Shown here piece after piece: positions 34,686 through 43,841 of a stretch of DNA of 64,000 nucleotides (positions within the stretch are counted from its first letter, which is position 1; the number at the start of each line of letters is the position of its first letter). Source of the DNA: Synechococcus sp. ATX 2A4 (GTDB taxonomy: Bacteria > Cyanobacteriota > Cyanobacteriia > PCC-6307 > Cyanobiaceae). Location: assembly GCF_024346375.1 (NCBI RefSeq), contig NZ_JAGQCV010000002.1, positions 1 to 64,000 on the forward strand, read 5' to 3'. The position numbers were made by a program, and so were the translations under genes. The notes below the pieces were generated by a model, which was not told the origin of the DNA, ran no database searches, and was given only the letters and a program-made list of their open reading frames with translations.

Positions 34686-35486
34686 ATGCAAGGCTCGATG
34701 CGACCGGCCGGTGATGGCCCGGGCCCCACGTTTCAGCTGCTGATCGCCGGTGCAGTGGCGCTGTTGATCCTGCTGACCCAGACGATCTTCGTCGTGCCGG
34801 CCGGCACCGTTGCCGTGGTCACCACCCTCGGCAAGGTGACCGGCAACCAGCGCAACCCCGGCCCCAATCTGAAGATCCCGCTGATTCAGGCCACCTCGTT
34901 TTTTGATGTGCGCACCCAGGTGCGGCCGGAGCAGTTCTCCACCCTCACCAAAGACCTGCAGGTGATCGAGGCCACCGCCACGGTGAAGTACGCAATCAAG
35001 CCCAGCGAGGCGGCCCGCGTGTTCGAAACGATCGCCACCGACAACTCCCAGATCTATCCGCGGGTGATTCAGCCCTCGTTGCTCAAAGCGCTCAAATCGG
35101 TGTTTTCCCAGTACGAACTGGTGACGATCGCCACCGAATGGAATGACATTTCCTCTCTGGTACAAGAGAAGGTGGCGGAGGAGCTCAGCAAGTTCAACTA
35201 TGTGATCGTGCAGGGCCTCGACCTCACCGGCCTGCAGATCGCTGAGGAATACCGCGCTGCCATCGAACAGAAACAGATCGCCGAGCAGCGTCTGTTGCGC
35301 GCCCAGACCGAGGTGAAGATCGCTGATCAGGAGGCCAAGCGCTACCAGATCCTCAACTCCAGCCTCGACGACCAGGTGCTCTACAAGCTGTTCCTCGACA
35401 AGTGGGACGGTCAGACCTCCGTGGTGCCCGCCCTGCCTGGCACCGCTCCTGGCGGCGGCACGCCGGTGATCGTCAGGGGGCGGTGA
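34686..35486 (+). CDS. prohibitin/SPFH-family membrane protein
   Basis: A 266-residue protein with one N-terminal helix (FQLLIAGAVALLILLTQTIFV) and a prohibitin SPFH domain starting FVVPAGTVAVVTTLGKVTGN. It continues with PLIQATSFFDVRTQVRPEQ, TKDLQVIEATATVKYAIKP and YPRVIQPSLLKALKSVFSQYE, then a coiled-coil EYRAAIEQKQIAEQRLLRAQ. Prohibitins assemble into rings that organise membranes and protect FtsH-type proteases. ATG 34686 is well placed. It is divergent from the preceding membrane-protein gene. Confidence 0.92.
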   Translation: MQGSMRPAGDGPGPTFQLLIAGAVALLILLTQTIFVVPAGTVAVVTTLGKVTGNQRNPGPNLKIPLIQATSFFDVRTQVRPEQFSTLTKDLQVIEATATVKYAIKPSEAARVFETIATDNSQIYPRVIQPSLLKALKSVFSQYELVTIATEWNDISSLVQEKVAEELSKFNYVIVQGLDLTGLQIAEEYRAAIEQKQIAEQRLLRAQTEVKIADQEAKRYQILNSSLDDQVLYKLFLDKWDGQTSVVPALPGTAPGGGTPVIVRGR

Positions 35487-35516
35487 AGCCCGCAGCGTTG
35501 CGGTAAACGGACGGTC

Positions 35517-35900
35517 TCAGCGGTCAGCGTCGCTGTGACACAGGGGCGTGAGCCCGGGGAGCTGGAATTCCAGAAACCAGAGAAACTCCCGCGACCGCCA
35601 GCCCAGATCGAACGGAGCGGTGGCCTGCCAGTCGTGCCGCTCCAGCCCGAACGCCTCCTGCAAATAACCGGGCACCAGCGCTTCCACCTCGCTCTGGCCG
35701 GCCGCTTCTTCCTCCTCAAACAGGCGGTCGAGGTAGAGCGCAGCGAAGATGCCCTGCTCTTCATCGACCACCACCACCTCAAAGGGGCCGTCAGCGGCGG
35801 GCAGGGGGTTCACTTCAAAGAATTCATCCCGCTCCAGAGGGTCGCTGGGCGCTTGCTCCATCAACGCGGTCAGGGCCTGCTTGAACCGTTCGAGGGTCAT
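35517..35900 (-). CDS. conserved hypothetical acidic protein
   Basis: A 127-residue acidic protein (TLERFKQALTALMEQAPSDP, VVVDEEQGIFAALYLDRLFEE, then FDLGWRSREFLWFLEFQLPG). I do not recognise a family. ATG 35900 overlaps the stop of the upstream CPBP gene as ATGA, so it is probably translated with it and may serve as its partner. The frame extends to 36035 within that gene but without similarity. Confidence 0.7.
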   Translation of the reverse strand: MTLERFKQALTALMEQAPSDPLERDEFFEVNPLPAADGPFEVVVVDEEQGIFAALYLDRLFEEEEAAGQSEVEALVPGYLQEAFGLERHDWQATAPFDLGWRSREFLWFLEFQLPGLTPLCHSDADR

Positions 35901-38401
35901 GGGGCTACCTGCCTGGGATCTTCCATCCTCAACCGCAGGCGTCCGCCCAGGGGCCACAGCCACAGGGTCACGGCCAGCCAGTGGATCAGCACCGGCGGCC
36001 AGAGCGAGCTTGTGATCAGGAAGACGCCGGCGCACACGGCGCCAAGCCAGCTGCAGGAGAGCAGAAAGGCCGGATCACGGAACAGCTCTCGCCCTGGCCG
36101 GTACCAGGTGGCGCCCGCCAGCGGGTGATAGCCCACAAACAGCCCCACGCTCAGGGCGCCCCAGGCCAGTGACGACCACAGCCCCACCCCCTCCATCGCC
36201 GCCGCTGGCAGCAGGGCAGCGCGGAACACCGCTTCCTCCCCCAGCGCCGGCATCAGCAGCAGCAGCGGCGCCTGGCGCAGCAGCGGGCCCAGCGGCCGCC
36301 AGCGCCAGCCCTGCAGCAGCAGGCCGCTGCGCCGCGCCAGGGGCAGGGCCACCAAGGCGTACACCACCATCCCCAGCGCCGCCACCAGCCCATTGCTGCC
36401 CAGCAGCGGCGTGCTCACCGCATCGGAGAGCCGCCGCAGCGGCACCGACAACCAGGGCCACTGGCCGAGCAGCAGCGTGGGGGCCAGCGGCAACAGCTCG
36501 GGCGTGCGGCCCGGCACCTGGTTGGTGCGCTGGAACCACAGCTGCGAGCCGTTCTGCAGGAACACGCGGGCGATGTCGTCATGGCCGCGGCGGGGCAGCA
36601 TTGAGCGCCAGCTCAGCAGGGCATCGCGCACGCTCTGGCCGCGCACGAAGTGCTGCTCACCGCTGGTGAGTGTTTCGGCGCCAGCCACCACTGCCGCATT
36701 GCTCACCCAATCGGAGCGCACCATGCCGAAGGGGGTGAGCAGGTTGTCGAGGGAGCGACCCAGGGCCACCAGCTGTTCGAAGCGGCGGCTGTCGGCAGAG
36801 CGGGGGTTGGCGCGCCACCAGGCCATCAGCTCGGGATCCGCCAGCACCTGCTGGCGCAGCCGTTTCAGGGCGATGTAGAGGGTCTGGCTGGAATCCTGCA
36901 CGCAGGAGGTGGCCGGTGTCACCGACGACAGGCCCGTGCCATCGCCGCTGCGGTAGCGCGCCATCATCACGTTGGCCTGCACGCCCAGTTCGTCGAGCAG
37001 GGAGAAGCGGCGGGGACCGAGCTGCACATCGCTGAACAGATCCTGACGGATCAGCACATCGGAGATCGGCCGCAGCCACAGCCAGCCCCGCTGCAGATCG
37101 CCGCTGTAAGCACTCCAGTCCTGGGTGCCGGCCACGATGCCGTTGGGGTTGTTGGCATAGATCTGGTGAAAGCGCAGGGCGAACAGCGGCTCGCCGCTGA
37201 AGGGGTCGCGCCCCAGCTCGGCATCGCCAAAGGCAAAGTGGCCGGTCACGGTGCCAGCCACGATCGCTTCGCCACCGGGTCCGCCGATGCCGCCGAAGCT
37301 GTGGATCAGCAGGCCCCGCTCGCCTTGTTGCCAGCTGCCTTCTCCCCCCACCTGCACCCGCGCGAAGCGCCCCTTGCGCTCGGTGGTCCGGGCCCAGTTG
37401 CGGTGCAGCACGTAGTCGAGCCCTGCGCTGCGGCCCTGCACCAGCTGATCGGCCCGCGGCTGCAGCAGCGCCCGGGGCAGCAGTGCCTGGGCGGTGAACA
37501 GGCCGTTGGCATCGGGCGCGCCGTACAGCAGCCAGCCGGCGGCTCCGATCGGATCCCCCACCAGGCCATCGGGGTTGAACAGCCGGCGCCCATCGCGATC
37601 GGGTGGCTGCCGCGGTATCCGCACCACCTCGCGGGCCCCGCTGAACGTGCCTTCGCCCTGGTTGAAGTGCTGCACCTCGAAGCGATCGCCGTCGGGGTTC
37701 ACGGCGCCGGCCGCCGGTTGCAGCAGCTGCACCAGGGCCACATAGCGCCCGGTGATCTGCACCGGTGGCTGGGCGATCGCCAGGTTGGGGCTGCCGGCGG
37801 CCCCGGTGGCGAGCTCCACCTCCTCCAGCCGCACGATCACGTCGTCGTGGGGGCGCGCCCCGGCCAGCGATTGCAGTGGACCCACAGCGCGGCGTCCGTC
37901 GAGCCGTTGCGGCAACACGTTGCCGGCGGCGATCGCCCCATGGGCTGCCGCATCGAAGCGGATGTCGGTGCTGACAGTGCGCACCATGGCCTGCAAGGCC
38001 GGCCGCTCCTGCCAGCCCAGCCGCAGCCGTTGCCCCACCAGTTGTTCGTACTCAGGGGGCGCATGCTGCACCTCGAACCACACCCAGTCGGCGCCGGGAT
38101 TCTTGGCGCTGGAACCCTGAGTTTCGGGATCCGCGGCGCTCGCCTGCGGCAGGATCAGCCGGCCGATCCAGGCGCCGTTCGGCTTGTAGAGCGCCGGATC
38201 GGGACGCTGATCGAGGGGGTAATGATCCGGCCGGTTGAAGGGTTGCTCCCAGGCCAGGGCATAGCTGGACGTTGCGGCGCCGGCCCGCGCCGGTAACAGC
38301 GCCGGCAGCATGAACAGGAACAGGGCTGTCAGTAGGGCTGTCAGCAGTGCGGCCAGACAGGAGCTCAGCAGCGGCCGAAGCCGGCGCGTTCGGGGAGTCA
38401 C
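35897..38401 (-). CDS. CPBP-family intramembrane protease with large N-terminal domain
   Basis: An 834-residue protein. A signal or helix (LAALLTALLTALFLFMLPALL) leads a long extracytoplasmic part (about 45-640) of mixed beta content, without a domain I can name. The C-terminal quarter has several helices and the CPBP motifs: PALGEEAVFRAALLP (EExxxR), then VGYHPLAGATWYRP and PPVLIHWLAVTLW. CPBP (ABI) proteins are glutamate intramembrane proteases and include CAAX-type and bacteriocin-immunity members. The size is unusual, since most are 200-350 residues. It starts at GTG 38401. Confidence 0.85.
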   Translation of the reverse strand: MTPRTRRLRPLLSSCLAALLTALLTALFLFMLPALLPARAGAATSSYALAWEQPFNRPDHYPLDQRPDPALYKPNGAWIGRLILPQASAADPETQGSSAKNPGADWVWFEVQHAPPEYEQLVGQRLRLGWQERPALQAMVRTVSTDIRFDAAAHGAIAAGNVLPQRLDGRRAVGPLQSLAGARPHDDVIVRLEEVELATGAAGSPNLAIAQPPVQITGRYVALVQLLQPAAGAVNPDGDRFEVQHFNQGEGTFSGAREVVRIPRQPPDRDGRRLFNPDGLVGDPIGAAGWLLYGAPDANGLFTAQALLPRALLQPRADQLVQGRSAGLDYVLHRNWARTTERKGRFARVQVGGEGSWQQGERGLLIHSFGGIGGPGGEAIVAGTVTGHFAFGDAELGRDPFSGEPLFALRFHQIYANNPNGIVAGTQDWSAYSGDLQRGWLWLRPISDVLIRQDLFSDVQLGPRRFSLLDELGVQANVMMARYRSGDGTGLSSVTPATSCVQDSSQTLYIALKRLRQQVLADPELMAWWRANPRSADSRRFEQLVALGRSLDNLLTPFGMVRSDWVSNAAVVAGAETLTSGEQHFVRGQSVRDALLSWRSMLPRRGHDDIARVFLQNGSQLWFQRTNQVPGRTPELLPLAPTLLLGQWPWLSVPLRRLSDAVSTPLLGSNGLVAALGMVVYALVALPLARRSGLLLQGWRWRPLGPLLRQAPLLLLMPALGEEAVFRAALLPAAAMEGVGLWSSLAWGALSVGLFVGYHPLAGATWYRPGRELFRDPAFLLSCSWLGAVCAGVFLITSSLWPPVLIHWLAVTLWLWPLGGRLRLRMEDPRQVAP

Positions 38402-38613
38402 GGCCGCGAGCGAAGGCAGCGCTGAGATTACGGGAGCCGGCCAGGGCTCAAGTGCGGCGGGATTTGCCGTTCAAGACAGCGCCAGCTGATCCTCCCCGGT
38501 GCCAATCCCCACGGCCTCGCGTGCCAATCGGTGGCCATGTGCTCGTGCTCAGGGCGTGATGCGGCTTGTTCTGGCTACAACAGAGGCAGGAGCTGTCTGC
38601 GCGTGGCGTTGCA

Positions 38614-39609
38614 ATGTCCCCCTTCCCCGACTATCCAGTCCCCGTCGATGAACTGCAGCGGTTGCGTTCGCTGGAGCGCCACGACCTGCACGACCACCGC
38701 AAGGATCCCCACCTCGATCGCCTGCTGGAGCTGGCCACTGAGCTGCTTGATGCCCCGATCGGCCTGATCTCCCTGATCGATGCCGATCGGCAATGGTTCA
38801 TCGCCCGCCAGGGAATCGACCTGGATGAAACACCCCGCAAGATGGCCTTCTGTGCCCACGCCATCGCCAGCAACGGCGTGCTGGTGGTGCCCGATGCACT
38901 TGAAGATCCGCGCTTCAACACCAATCCCCTGGTGCTCGAGGAGCCCAGGATTCGCTTCTATGCAGGCGCGCCGCTCACCTCCGAAGACGGCCACAACCTC
39001 GGCACGCTGTGCGTGATCGACCGCAAGCCCCGCCAGCTGAGCGACCAGCAGATCCATCTGCTGGAGCGCATCGCTGAACTGGCGATGCGGGAAATCGAGA
39101 TGCGTCGTCAATCACTGCACTGCCCGATCACCCATCTGCTGGGGCGTCAGCTCTTTCTACAGCTTGGAGAGCTCGAACTTGCGCATGCCAGGGAGCGTCA
39201 CACGCCGTTGTCGTTGGTGATTCTTGATATCGATAACTTTCGCTCGATCAACAGCCGCTGGGGTCATCGCACGGGTGATGAGGTGTTGACGAAAGTGGCA
39301 GATCTCTGCCGCAGCCATGTCGCCAATCAGGATCTGATCGGCAGGGTCGGTGATGAAGAGATTGCCATCCTCTTGATCAACAGCACCGATCAGCAGGCCA
39401 CCTGGTTGGCAGAAACCCTGTTGGAGGGGGCCCATCACATCGGTGTCTCCTCCTTCCACAACGAGCAGCAGATCCACCTCAGCGGCGGCGTGACCACCCT
39501 CAGCGACACCGACAGCGACTTCGCCAGCTTGTTTCAGCGGGCCACCAAAGCCTCTGAATTGGCCCGGGTGAATGGGCGCGACCAGATCGTGGCCATGGAA
39601 CGCCAATGA
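38614..39609 (+). CDS. GAF domain plus degenerate GGDEF protein
   Basis: A 331-residue signalling protein. An N-terminal GAF domain (about 10-160) has LELATELLDAPIGLISLIDA, DRQWFIARQGID, the FCAHAI segment and IRFYAGAPLTSEDGHNLGTL. The C-terminal GGDEF domain (about 170-325) has LSLVILDIDNFRSINSRWGH then RVGDEEIAILLI. The signature is GDEEI instead of GG(D/E)EF, so diguanylate cyclase activity is doubtful. It may bind GTP or act as a sensor. ATG 38614 is chosen; TTG 38566 is also in frame. Confidence 0.88.
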   Translation: MSPFPDYPVPVDELQRLRSLERHDLHDHRKDPHLDRLLELATELLDAPIGLISLIDADRQWFIARQGIDLDETPRKMAFCAHAIASNGVLVVPDALEDPRFNTNPLVLEEPRIRFYAGAPLTSEDGHNLGTLCVIDRKPRQLSDQQIHLLERIAELAMREIEMRRQSLHCPITHLLGRQLFLQLGELELAHARERHTPLSLVILDIDNFRSINSRWGHRTGDEVLTKVADLCRSHVANQDLIGRVGDEEIAILLINSTDQQATWLAETLLEGAHHIGVSSFHNEQQIHLSGGVTTLSDTDSDFASLFQRATKASELARVNGRDQIVAMERQ

Positions 39610-39730
39610 AGACAAGGCCTGATGGATGGGGGCCAAAGGAGGGCCGCCGCCGCGCATAACGGGTCTGAGCTGATTACAGGTGCTGAGCTGACCCCTGCGG
39701 CACCGTCTTGATCGTTGAAGGGATTTGTCT

Positions 39731-40618
39731 TCAGGGGGTTGGGGCGGCCGGCGCCGTCTGCGTGAAGGTCCGCCACTGCACCTGTTCGATCGAACCGAGG
39801 CGCTGAGCTGGTTTGCCTTCCAGTCGGGCCGTCACCAGGTCAGGGCGTCCGGCCAGCACCTTGAGGCCATCGCCGAGGGGAAAACGGCGCTCCCCCGTGA
39901 AGGTGCCGCGAAAGACCACCTCCCCGCCAGCCGCGCCGCCCACCTGACGCACCTCCAACCAGCTGGGGGAACTGCTGCTGAGCAGAAGATCACCAGGGGC
40001 TGGCTGTGCCAGTTGCGTGGGCTGCGAGGCACCTGTTGCCGGCTGCGGCGGCGTTGCCTCAGTGGCTGGTTCAAGTTGCGCAGGCTCGCGGTGGGGAGCC
40101 GAAGGAACCGACGGCTGGGCGGGTAGCCAGGTTTGAAGGTCACCGGCAGCAAAGCGCTGCCAGCCCCACACCAGGGTCGATCCGGCGCCCAGGATCAGTG
40201 CCACTACGGCGACCCCCTTGCCCATGCCGCCAGCGGCCTTGATCGGTGAGATCCCTGGCGCCGCCTGCCGCGGCGTTGAGGTGCTCGGATCCAGGCAGCG
40301 GTGGGGTGGACCACTTTTCTGGAGTTGGTGCAGCGGCAGCAGCAGTGGTGTCACATCAAGCCCAAGCACGCTGGCCACCCGCTGGGCCTGGGCGATCACA
40401 TACACCAACTCCGGCAGGGCGGAACGGTCACCTGCCTCAAGTGCCTCCAACTGTTCCTGGCGGAAGAACAGGCGCTTGGCCAGCTCCTGCTGGGGAATGC
40501 CCTTGGCTTCCCGGGCCTGTCGGAGTTGGGCCCCCAGCACGCTCAGAGCCTTGGCCATGGCCTGATCCTGGGCGCTGGCTTCTGGCAAGGGTTGGCCGGA
40601 GGGAGTGCCCTCGCGCAT
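39731..40618 (-). CDS. RodZ-like HTH membrane protein
   Basis: A 295-residue protein with the RodZ domain order. An N-terminal Cro/C1-like HTH (LRQAREAKGIPQQELAKRLF, then ALEAGDRSALPE and VYVIAQAQRVASVLGLD) is followed by a single membrane helix (GVAVVALILGAGSTLVWGW, about residue 135-155), a Pro/Ala-rich linker, and a C-terminal DUF4115-like beta domain (SWLEVRQVGG...GEVVFRGTFTGERRFPLGDG). RodZ couples MreB to the wall machinery and sets cell shape. Most of the fit is to cyanobacterial relatives. About 270 bp upstream have no gene. Confidence 0.88.
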   Translation of the reverse strand: MREGTPSGQPLPEASAQDQAMAKALSVLGAQLRQAREAKGIPQQELAKRLFFRQEQLEALEAGDRSALPELVYVIAQAQRVASVLGLDVTPLLLPLHQLQKSGPPHRCLDPSTSTPRQAAPGISPIKAAGGMGKGVAVVALILGAGSTLVWGWQRFAAGDLQTWLPAQPSVPSAPHREPAQLEPATEATPPQPATGASQPTQLAQPAPGDLLLSSSSPSWLEVRQVGGAAGGEVVFRGTFTGERRFPLGDGLKVLAGRPDLVTARLEGKPAQRLGSIEQVQWRTFTQTAPAAPTP

Positions 40619-40886
40619 GGTGCGGATCTCTGAGAAGGGGAGTTCAGACGACTTTTAGCTCGAAATGGTGCCCGTTGATGTCCATTGGAGGGGGTGTCTT
40701 GAGCGGGCATTTGTGTTGCCCCAGAAAACACTTAAAACTTGAGGAACTCGGTGGCTTTCAGGCTTGGCCTCACTGGAGCAAAGCTCAAGACACCGAAACC
40801 GCCTCTCTATGCTGACAAGCCCACAGAAGGTTGATAGGGACTGGGGTTGCCCCAACGTTGGAGCCGATGCGACTGGTTCAACCAGG

Positions 40887-41858
40887 TCAGTAGAGGCGGC
40901 TGAGCACGAACTCCGGTAGGGCACTGAGGGCCTCGCTGGAGGCGGAAGGCGGCAGCCACTGGAGCGCTTCGCCGGCCTCGTGGGCAAAGCCTTCGGCCAA
41001 GGCGCGCGAACGGGGAATGGCCTCACAACCCCGCACCAGCTCAAGCGCCTGATCGAGGTCGCCGGCTTCGCAGAGCTCCCGCTCAATCAGTCCGGCCAAG
41101 GCTGGCCGCTCTTCGAGAGCGAACAGCACTGGGGCCGTGAGGTAGCCGGCGGCCAGATCACTGGCGGCCGGTTTGCCCAGCTGCTGGTCGCTGCCAGTGA
41201 AGTCCAGGATGTCGTCGACCACCTGGAAGGCCAGACCCAGCTGGCGGCCGAAGCGATACAGCTGATCGAGGCGATCAACGGGGAGTTCGCTCAGGACACC
41301 GGCGGCCCGGGCGCTGTTGGCGATCAACGAGGCGGTTTTGCAATAGCTCTTCTCGAGATACGTTTCGAAACTCTGGCCCGTGTCGTAGCGAAACAGGCCT
41401 TGGCGCACTTCGCCGTCGGCCAGGTCCATGATCACCCGCGACAGCAGTTTCACCACATCGAGGTCGTCGAGGTTGGCCAGGTGCCAGCTGGCCTGCGCGA
41501 AGAGAAAATCGCCCGCCAGCACCGCCAGCCGGTTGTTGAAACGGCTGTGGACGGTGTCCACCCCGCGGCGAGTGGAGGCCTCATCGACCACGTCGTCGTG
41601 GACGAGGGAGGCGGTGTGGATCATTTCAGTGATCTCCGCCAAACGGCGGTGCCGGCTGGTGAGCTCGCCATCAGGGCTCAAGGCCCGTGACAACAGCAGA
41701 ACCACCCCGGGACGGATCCGTTTGCCACCGGCACTGAACAGATGCTCAGCAGCAGCCTGGAGGATCGGGTGGCCGGCGCCGATCAGGCTGCGCAGATCGC
41801 TCAGCAGGGTTTCGAGGTCGTTCTCGACCGGCTGGAGCAATTGCGCGACCGTGGCCAT
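40887..41858 (-). CDS. sds: polyprenyl (solanesyl) diphosphate synthase
   Basis: A 323-residue trans-prenyltransferase. FARM motif HDDVVDEAS (DDxxD, about residue 85) and SARM motif VVDDILDFTGSDQQLGKP are intact, with GGKRIRPGVVLLLSRA before. The cyanobacterial enzyme makes the C45 solanesyl side chain for plastoquinone; the length preference itself is inferred from the family. It starts at ATG 41858. murI follows upstream on the same strand with a 23-bp gap, so co-transcription is likely. Confidence 0.93.
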   Translation of the reverse strand: MATVAQLLQPVENDLETLLSDLRSLIGAGHPILQAAAEHLFSAGGKRIRPGVVLLLSRALSPDGELTSRHRRLAEITEMIHTASLVHDDVVDEASTRRGVDTVHSRFNNRLAVLAGDFLFAQASWHLANLDDLDVVKLLSRVIMDLADGEVRQGLFRYDTGQSFETYLEKSYCKTASLIANSARAAGVLSELPVDRLDQLYRFGRQLGLAFQVVDDILDFTGSDQQLGKPAASDLAAGYLTAPVLFALEERPALAGLIERELCEAGDLDQALELVRGCEAIPRSRALAEGFAHEAGEALQWLPPSASSEALSALPEFVLSRLY

Positions 41859-41881
41859 GACCCCTGCTCAGTGGCTGGATC

Positions 41882-42715
41882 CTAGAAGGCCTGGATCGGT
41901 GCTGAGAGCGCCACCTGCTCCACCGCCGGCCGCCAGCCGAGCCAGGGCATAGCGGCTTGGGCAAAGGCCTCCGGATCGCCGGTCACGCAGAAGCGGCTGC
42001 CGGAAGCCAGCGCGGGGGAGGGGTGGAGGCCGCAGCGCCGCAGCACCGGTGCGGGTGTTCGGCCAATGCAGGCCGACAGCCGCTCCACGGCGGCCTCGGC
42101 CGGATCCACCAGCACCACGTGATCGGGCAGCAGCTCCCGCAACAGGTCTTCGAGCAGCGGATAGTGGGTGCAGCCCAGCACCACGGTGTCCACCTCGGCG
42201 GCCAGCAGGGGCTTGAGATAGGTGTGTGCCACCTCGCGCAGCCGTGGGTCGCTGAGATCGCCCCGCTCGATCAACGGCACGAAGGCGGGGCACCCCACTT
42301 CCAGCACCGTGGTGTGCGGCCGCAGCGCGCGCAGTGCTCGCCCATAGGCTCCGCTGGCGGCGGTGGCTGGCGTCGCCAGCACTCCCACCCGCTCACCTTG
42401 CACCACGCCGGCGGCACTGTCGATCAGACCCAGCACCGGCACCTCCCGGCCGGCGATGCCCTCCACCACATCGAGGGCCAGGGCATGGGTGGTGTTGCAG
42501 GCCATCAGCACCACATCGACCGACTGCAGCTGCAGCCAGCCCACCACTTCGGCAGCAATCGCCCGGATCTCTGCCGGGGAGCGTTCGCCGTATGGCACCC
42601 GTGCCGTGTCCCCCAGGTAGATGTACGGCTGGTCGGGATGCCGCTCCAGCAGGCGGCGCAGCACGGTCAGGCCACCGAGTCCGCTGTCGAGCAGGCCGAT
42701 GCGGCGTTGGTTCAT
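41882..42715 (-). CDS. murI: glutamate racemase
   Basis: A 277-residue enzyme that makes D-glutamate for peptidoglycan. It has IGLLDSGLGGLTVLRRLLER, YLGDTARVPYGERS, the first Cys in LMACNTTHALALD and the second in VVLGCTHYPLL, the two-base racemisation pair. ATG 42715 overlaps the stop of the upstream amidase gene as ATGA, coupling two cell-wall genes. Confidence 0.96.
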   Translation of the reverse strand: MNQRRIGLLDSGLGGLTVLRRLLERHPDQPYIYLGDTARVPYGERSPAEIRAIAAEVVGWLQLQSVDVVLMACNTTHALALDVVEGIAGREVPVLGLIDSAAGVVQGERVGVLATPATAASGAYGRALRALRPHTTVLEVGCPAFVPLIERGDLSDPRLREVAHTYLKPLLAAEVDTVVLGCTHYPLLEDLLRELLPDHVVLVDPAEAAVERLSACIGRTPAPVLRRCGLHPSPALASGSRFCVTGDPEAFAQAAMPWLGWRPAVEQVALSAPIQAF

Positions 42716-43815
42716 CCGCCCCCCAGATACCGCAGGATGCCGCGGCTGATGGCCTGGGCCAGTCGTTGCCTGTGGCCGGCATCCGCCAGCCGGGGCGAAT
42801 CCAGATCGCCCGTCAAGAAGCCGGTTTCCACCAGAGCGGCGGGCATCACCGTGCGGCGGATCACGAAGAAGCGGCCGGTCTTCACACCGCGATCGGGGCT
42901 GCCGGCTGAAACCCTCACCATCTCCTGCTGCAAGGCCTCCGCCAGCGCGCGCGACTCACCACCCTGGAAAAAGAAGGTTTCGATGCCGTTCACATCTGGC
43001 CGCGCCATGCTCAGAGCATTGGCGTGAATGCTCACGAAGGCATGGGCGCCGCTGCTGTTGGCCAGCGACACGCGTGGCGGCAGGTCGACGTCGATTTCTG
43101 AGGTGCGCGTCAGCACCACCTGCACGCCTTTGCTTTGCAGCAGCTGCGCCACCTGCAGCGAGATGTCCAGCACCACATCGGTTTCCCGCAGCCCACCGAT
43201 GCCCACAGCGCCTGGGTCGGGCCCGCCGTGGCCCGGATCGATCACCACCCGGAAGCGGCCGCGCGGCACCGCAGGCATGCCGCCGGTGGAAGGGAGAGGG
43301 CGGCTGCCGCCGAAGGGGGTCGGCCGCACCCAGCCTCCGCCGGCCACCTCCACATTGCCTTCGCCAACGGTGGAAACCAGCCGGCTGGACCCCAGTCCGG
43401 TCAGTTCAAGGCGCCAGCGGTCGCGGGCGGTGCCCACCAGGCGCATGTTGCGTGGATCCAGCCGGGTTCCCGGGGCGAACTCGAGCACCAGGCGTGTGGT
43501 GCCGGGATCGGGTTTGCCGATGCGCACCTCGCGCAGGGCGCCGCTGCCGCGCAGGCTGCGGGGCCGCACCGGAGCGCCCGGGAGGTCAATCCACACCCGT
43601 GGTCCCTTCCCGTCCTTGCCGCTCTCGTAGAAGGCCTGCAGCGTGATCGACGGCGAGGTGCGCAGTTCCAGCACCCCATCCCGGGTGAGGCGCCAGGCGG
43701 CCAGGGCGCTGGCGGCGTGGGCCGGCAGGGAGGCCAGCAGCAGGGCGGACGGCACCAGCGCGGCAAAGGCGATCGCATGGCACGACGCCCGCAGCGCGGT
43801 CACCAGCGTGGACAA
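42712..43815 (-). CDS. N-acetylmuramoyl-L-alanine amidase with AMIN domain
   Basis: A 367-residue secreted amidase. It has a signal peptide (AFAALVPSALLLASLPAHA), an AMIN-like domain that binds the wall (about 40-165), and an Amidase_3 domain with zinc ligands in VVIDPGHGGPDPGAVG, ETDVVLDISLQVAQLL and FVSIHANALS, and the catalytic Glu in AALVETGFLTG. AmiC-type enzymes split septal peptidoglycan and also serve cell-cell channels in filamentous relatives. It starts at TTG 43815 or GTG 43803. Confidence 0.94.
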   Translation of the reverse strand: MSTLVTALRASCHAIAFAALVPSALLLASLPAHAASALAAWRLTRDGVLELRTSPSITLQAFYESGKDGKGPRVWIDLPGAPVRPRSLRGSGALREVRIGKPDPGTTRLVLEFAPGTRLDPRNMRLVGTARDRWRLELTGLGSSRLVSTVGEGNVEVAGGGWVRPTPFGGSRPLPSTGGMPAVPRGRFRVVIDPGHGGPDPGAVGIGGLRETDVVLDISLQVAQLLQSKGVQVVLTRTSEIDVDLPPRVSLANSSGAHAFVSIHANALSMARPDVNGIETFFFQGGESRALAEALQQEMVRVSAGSPDRGVKTGRFFVIRRTVMPAALVETGFLTGDLDSPRLADAGHRQRLAQAISRGILRYLGGG

Positions 43816-43841
43816 CAGTGTCGGGCAGGACTTCCCCAGGG

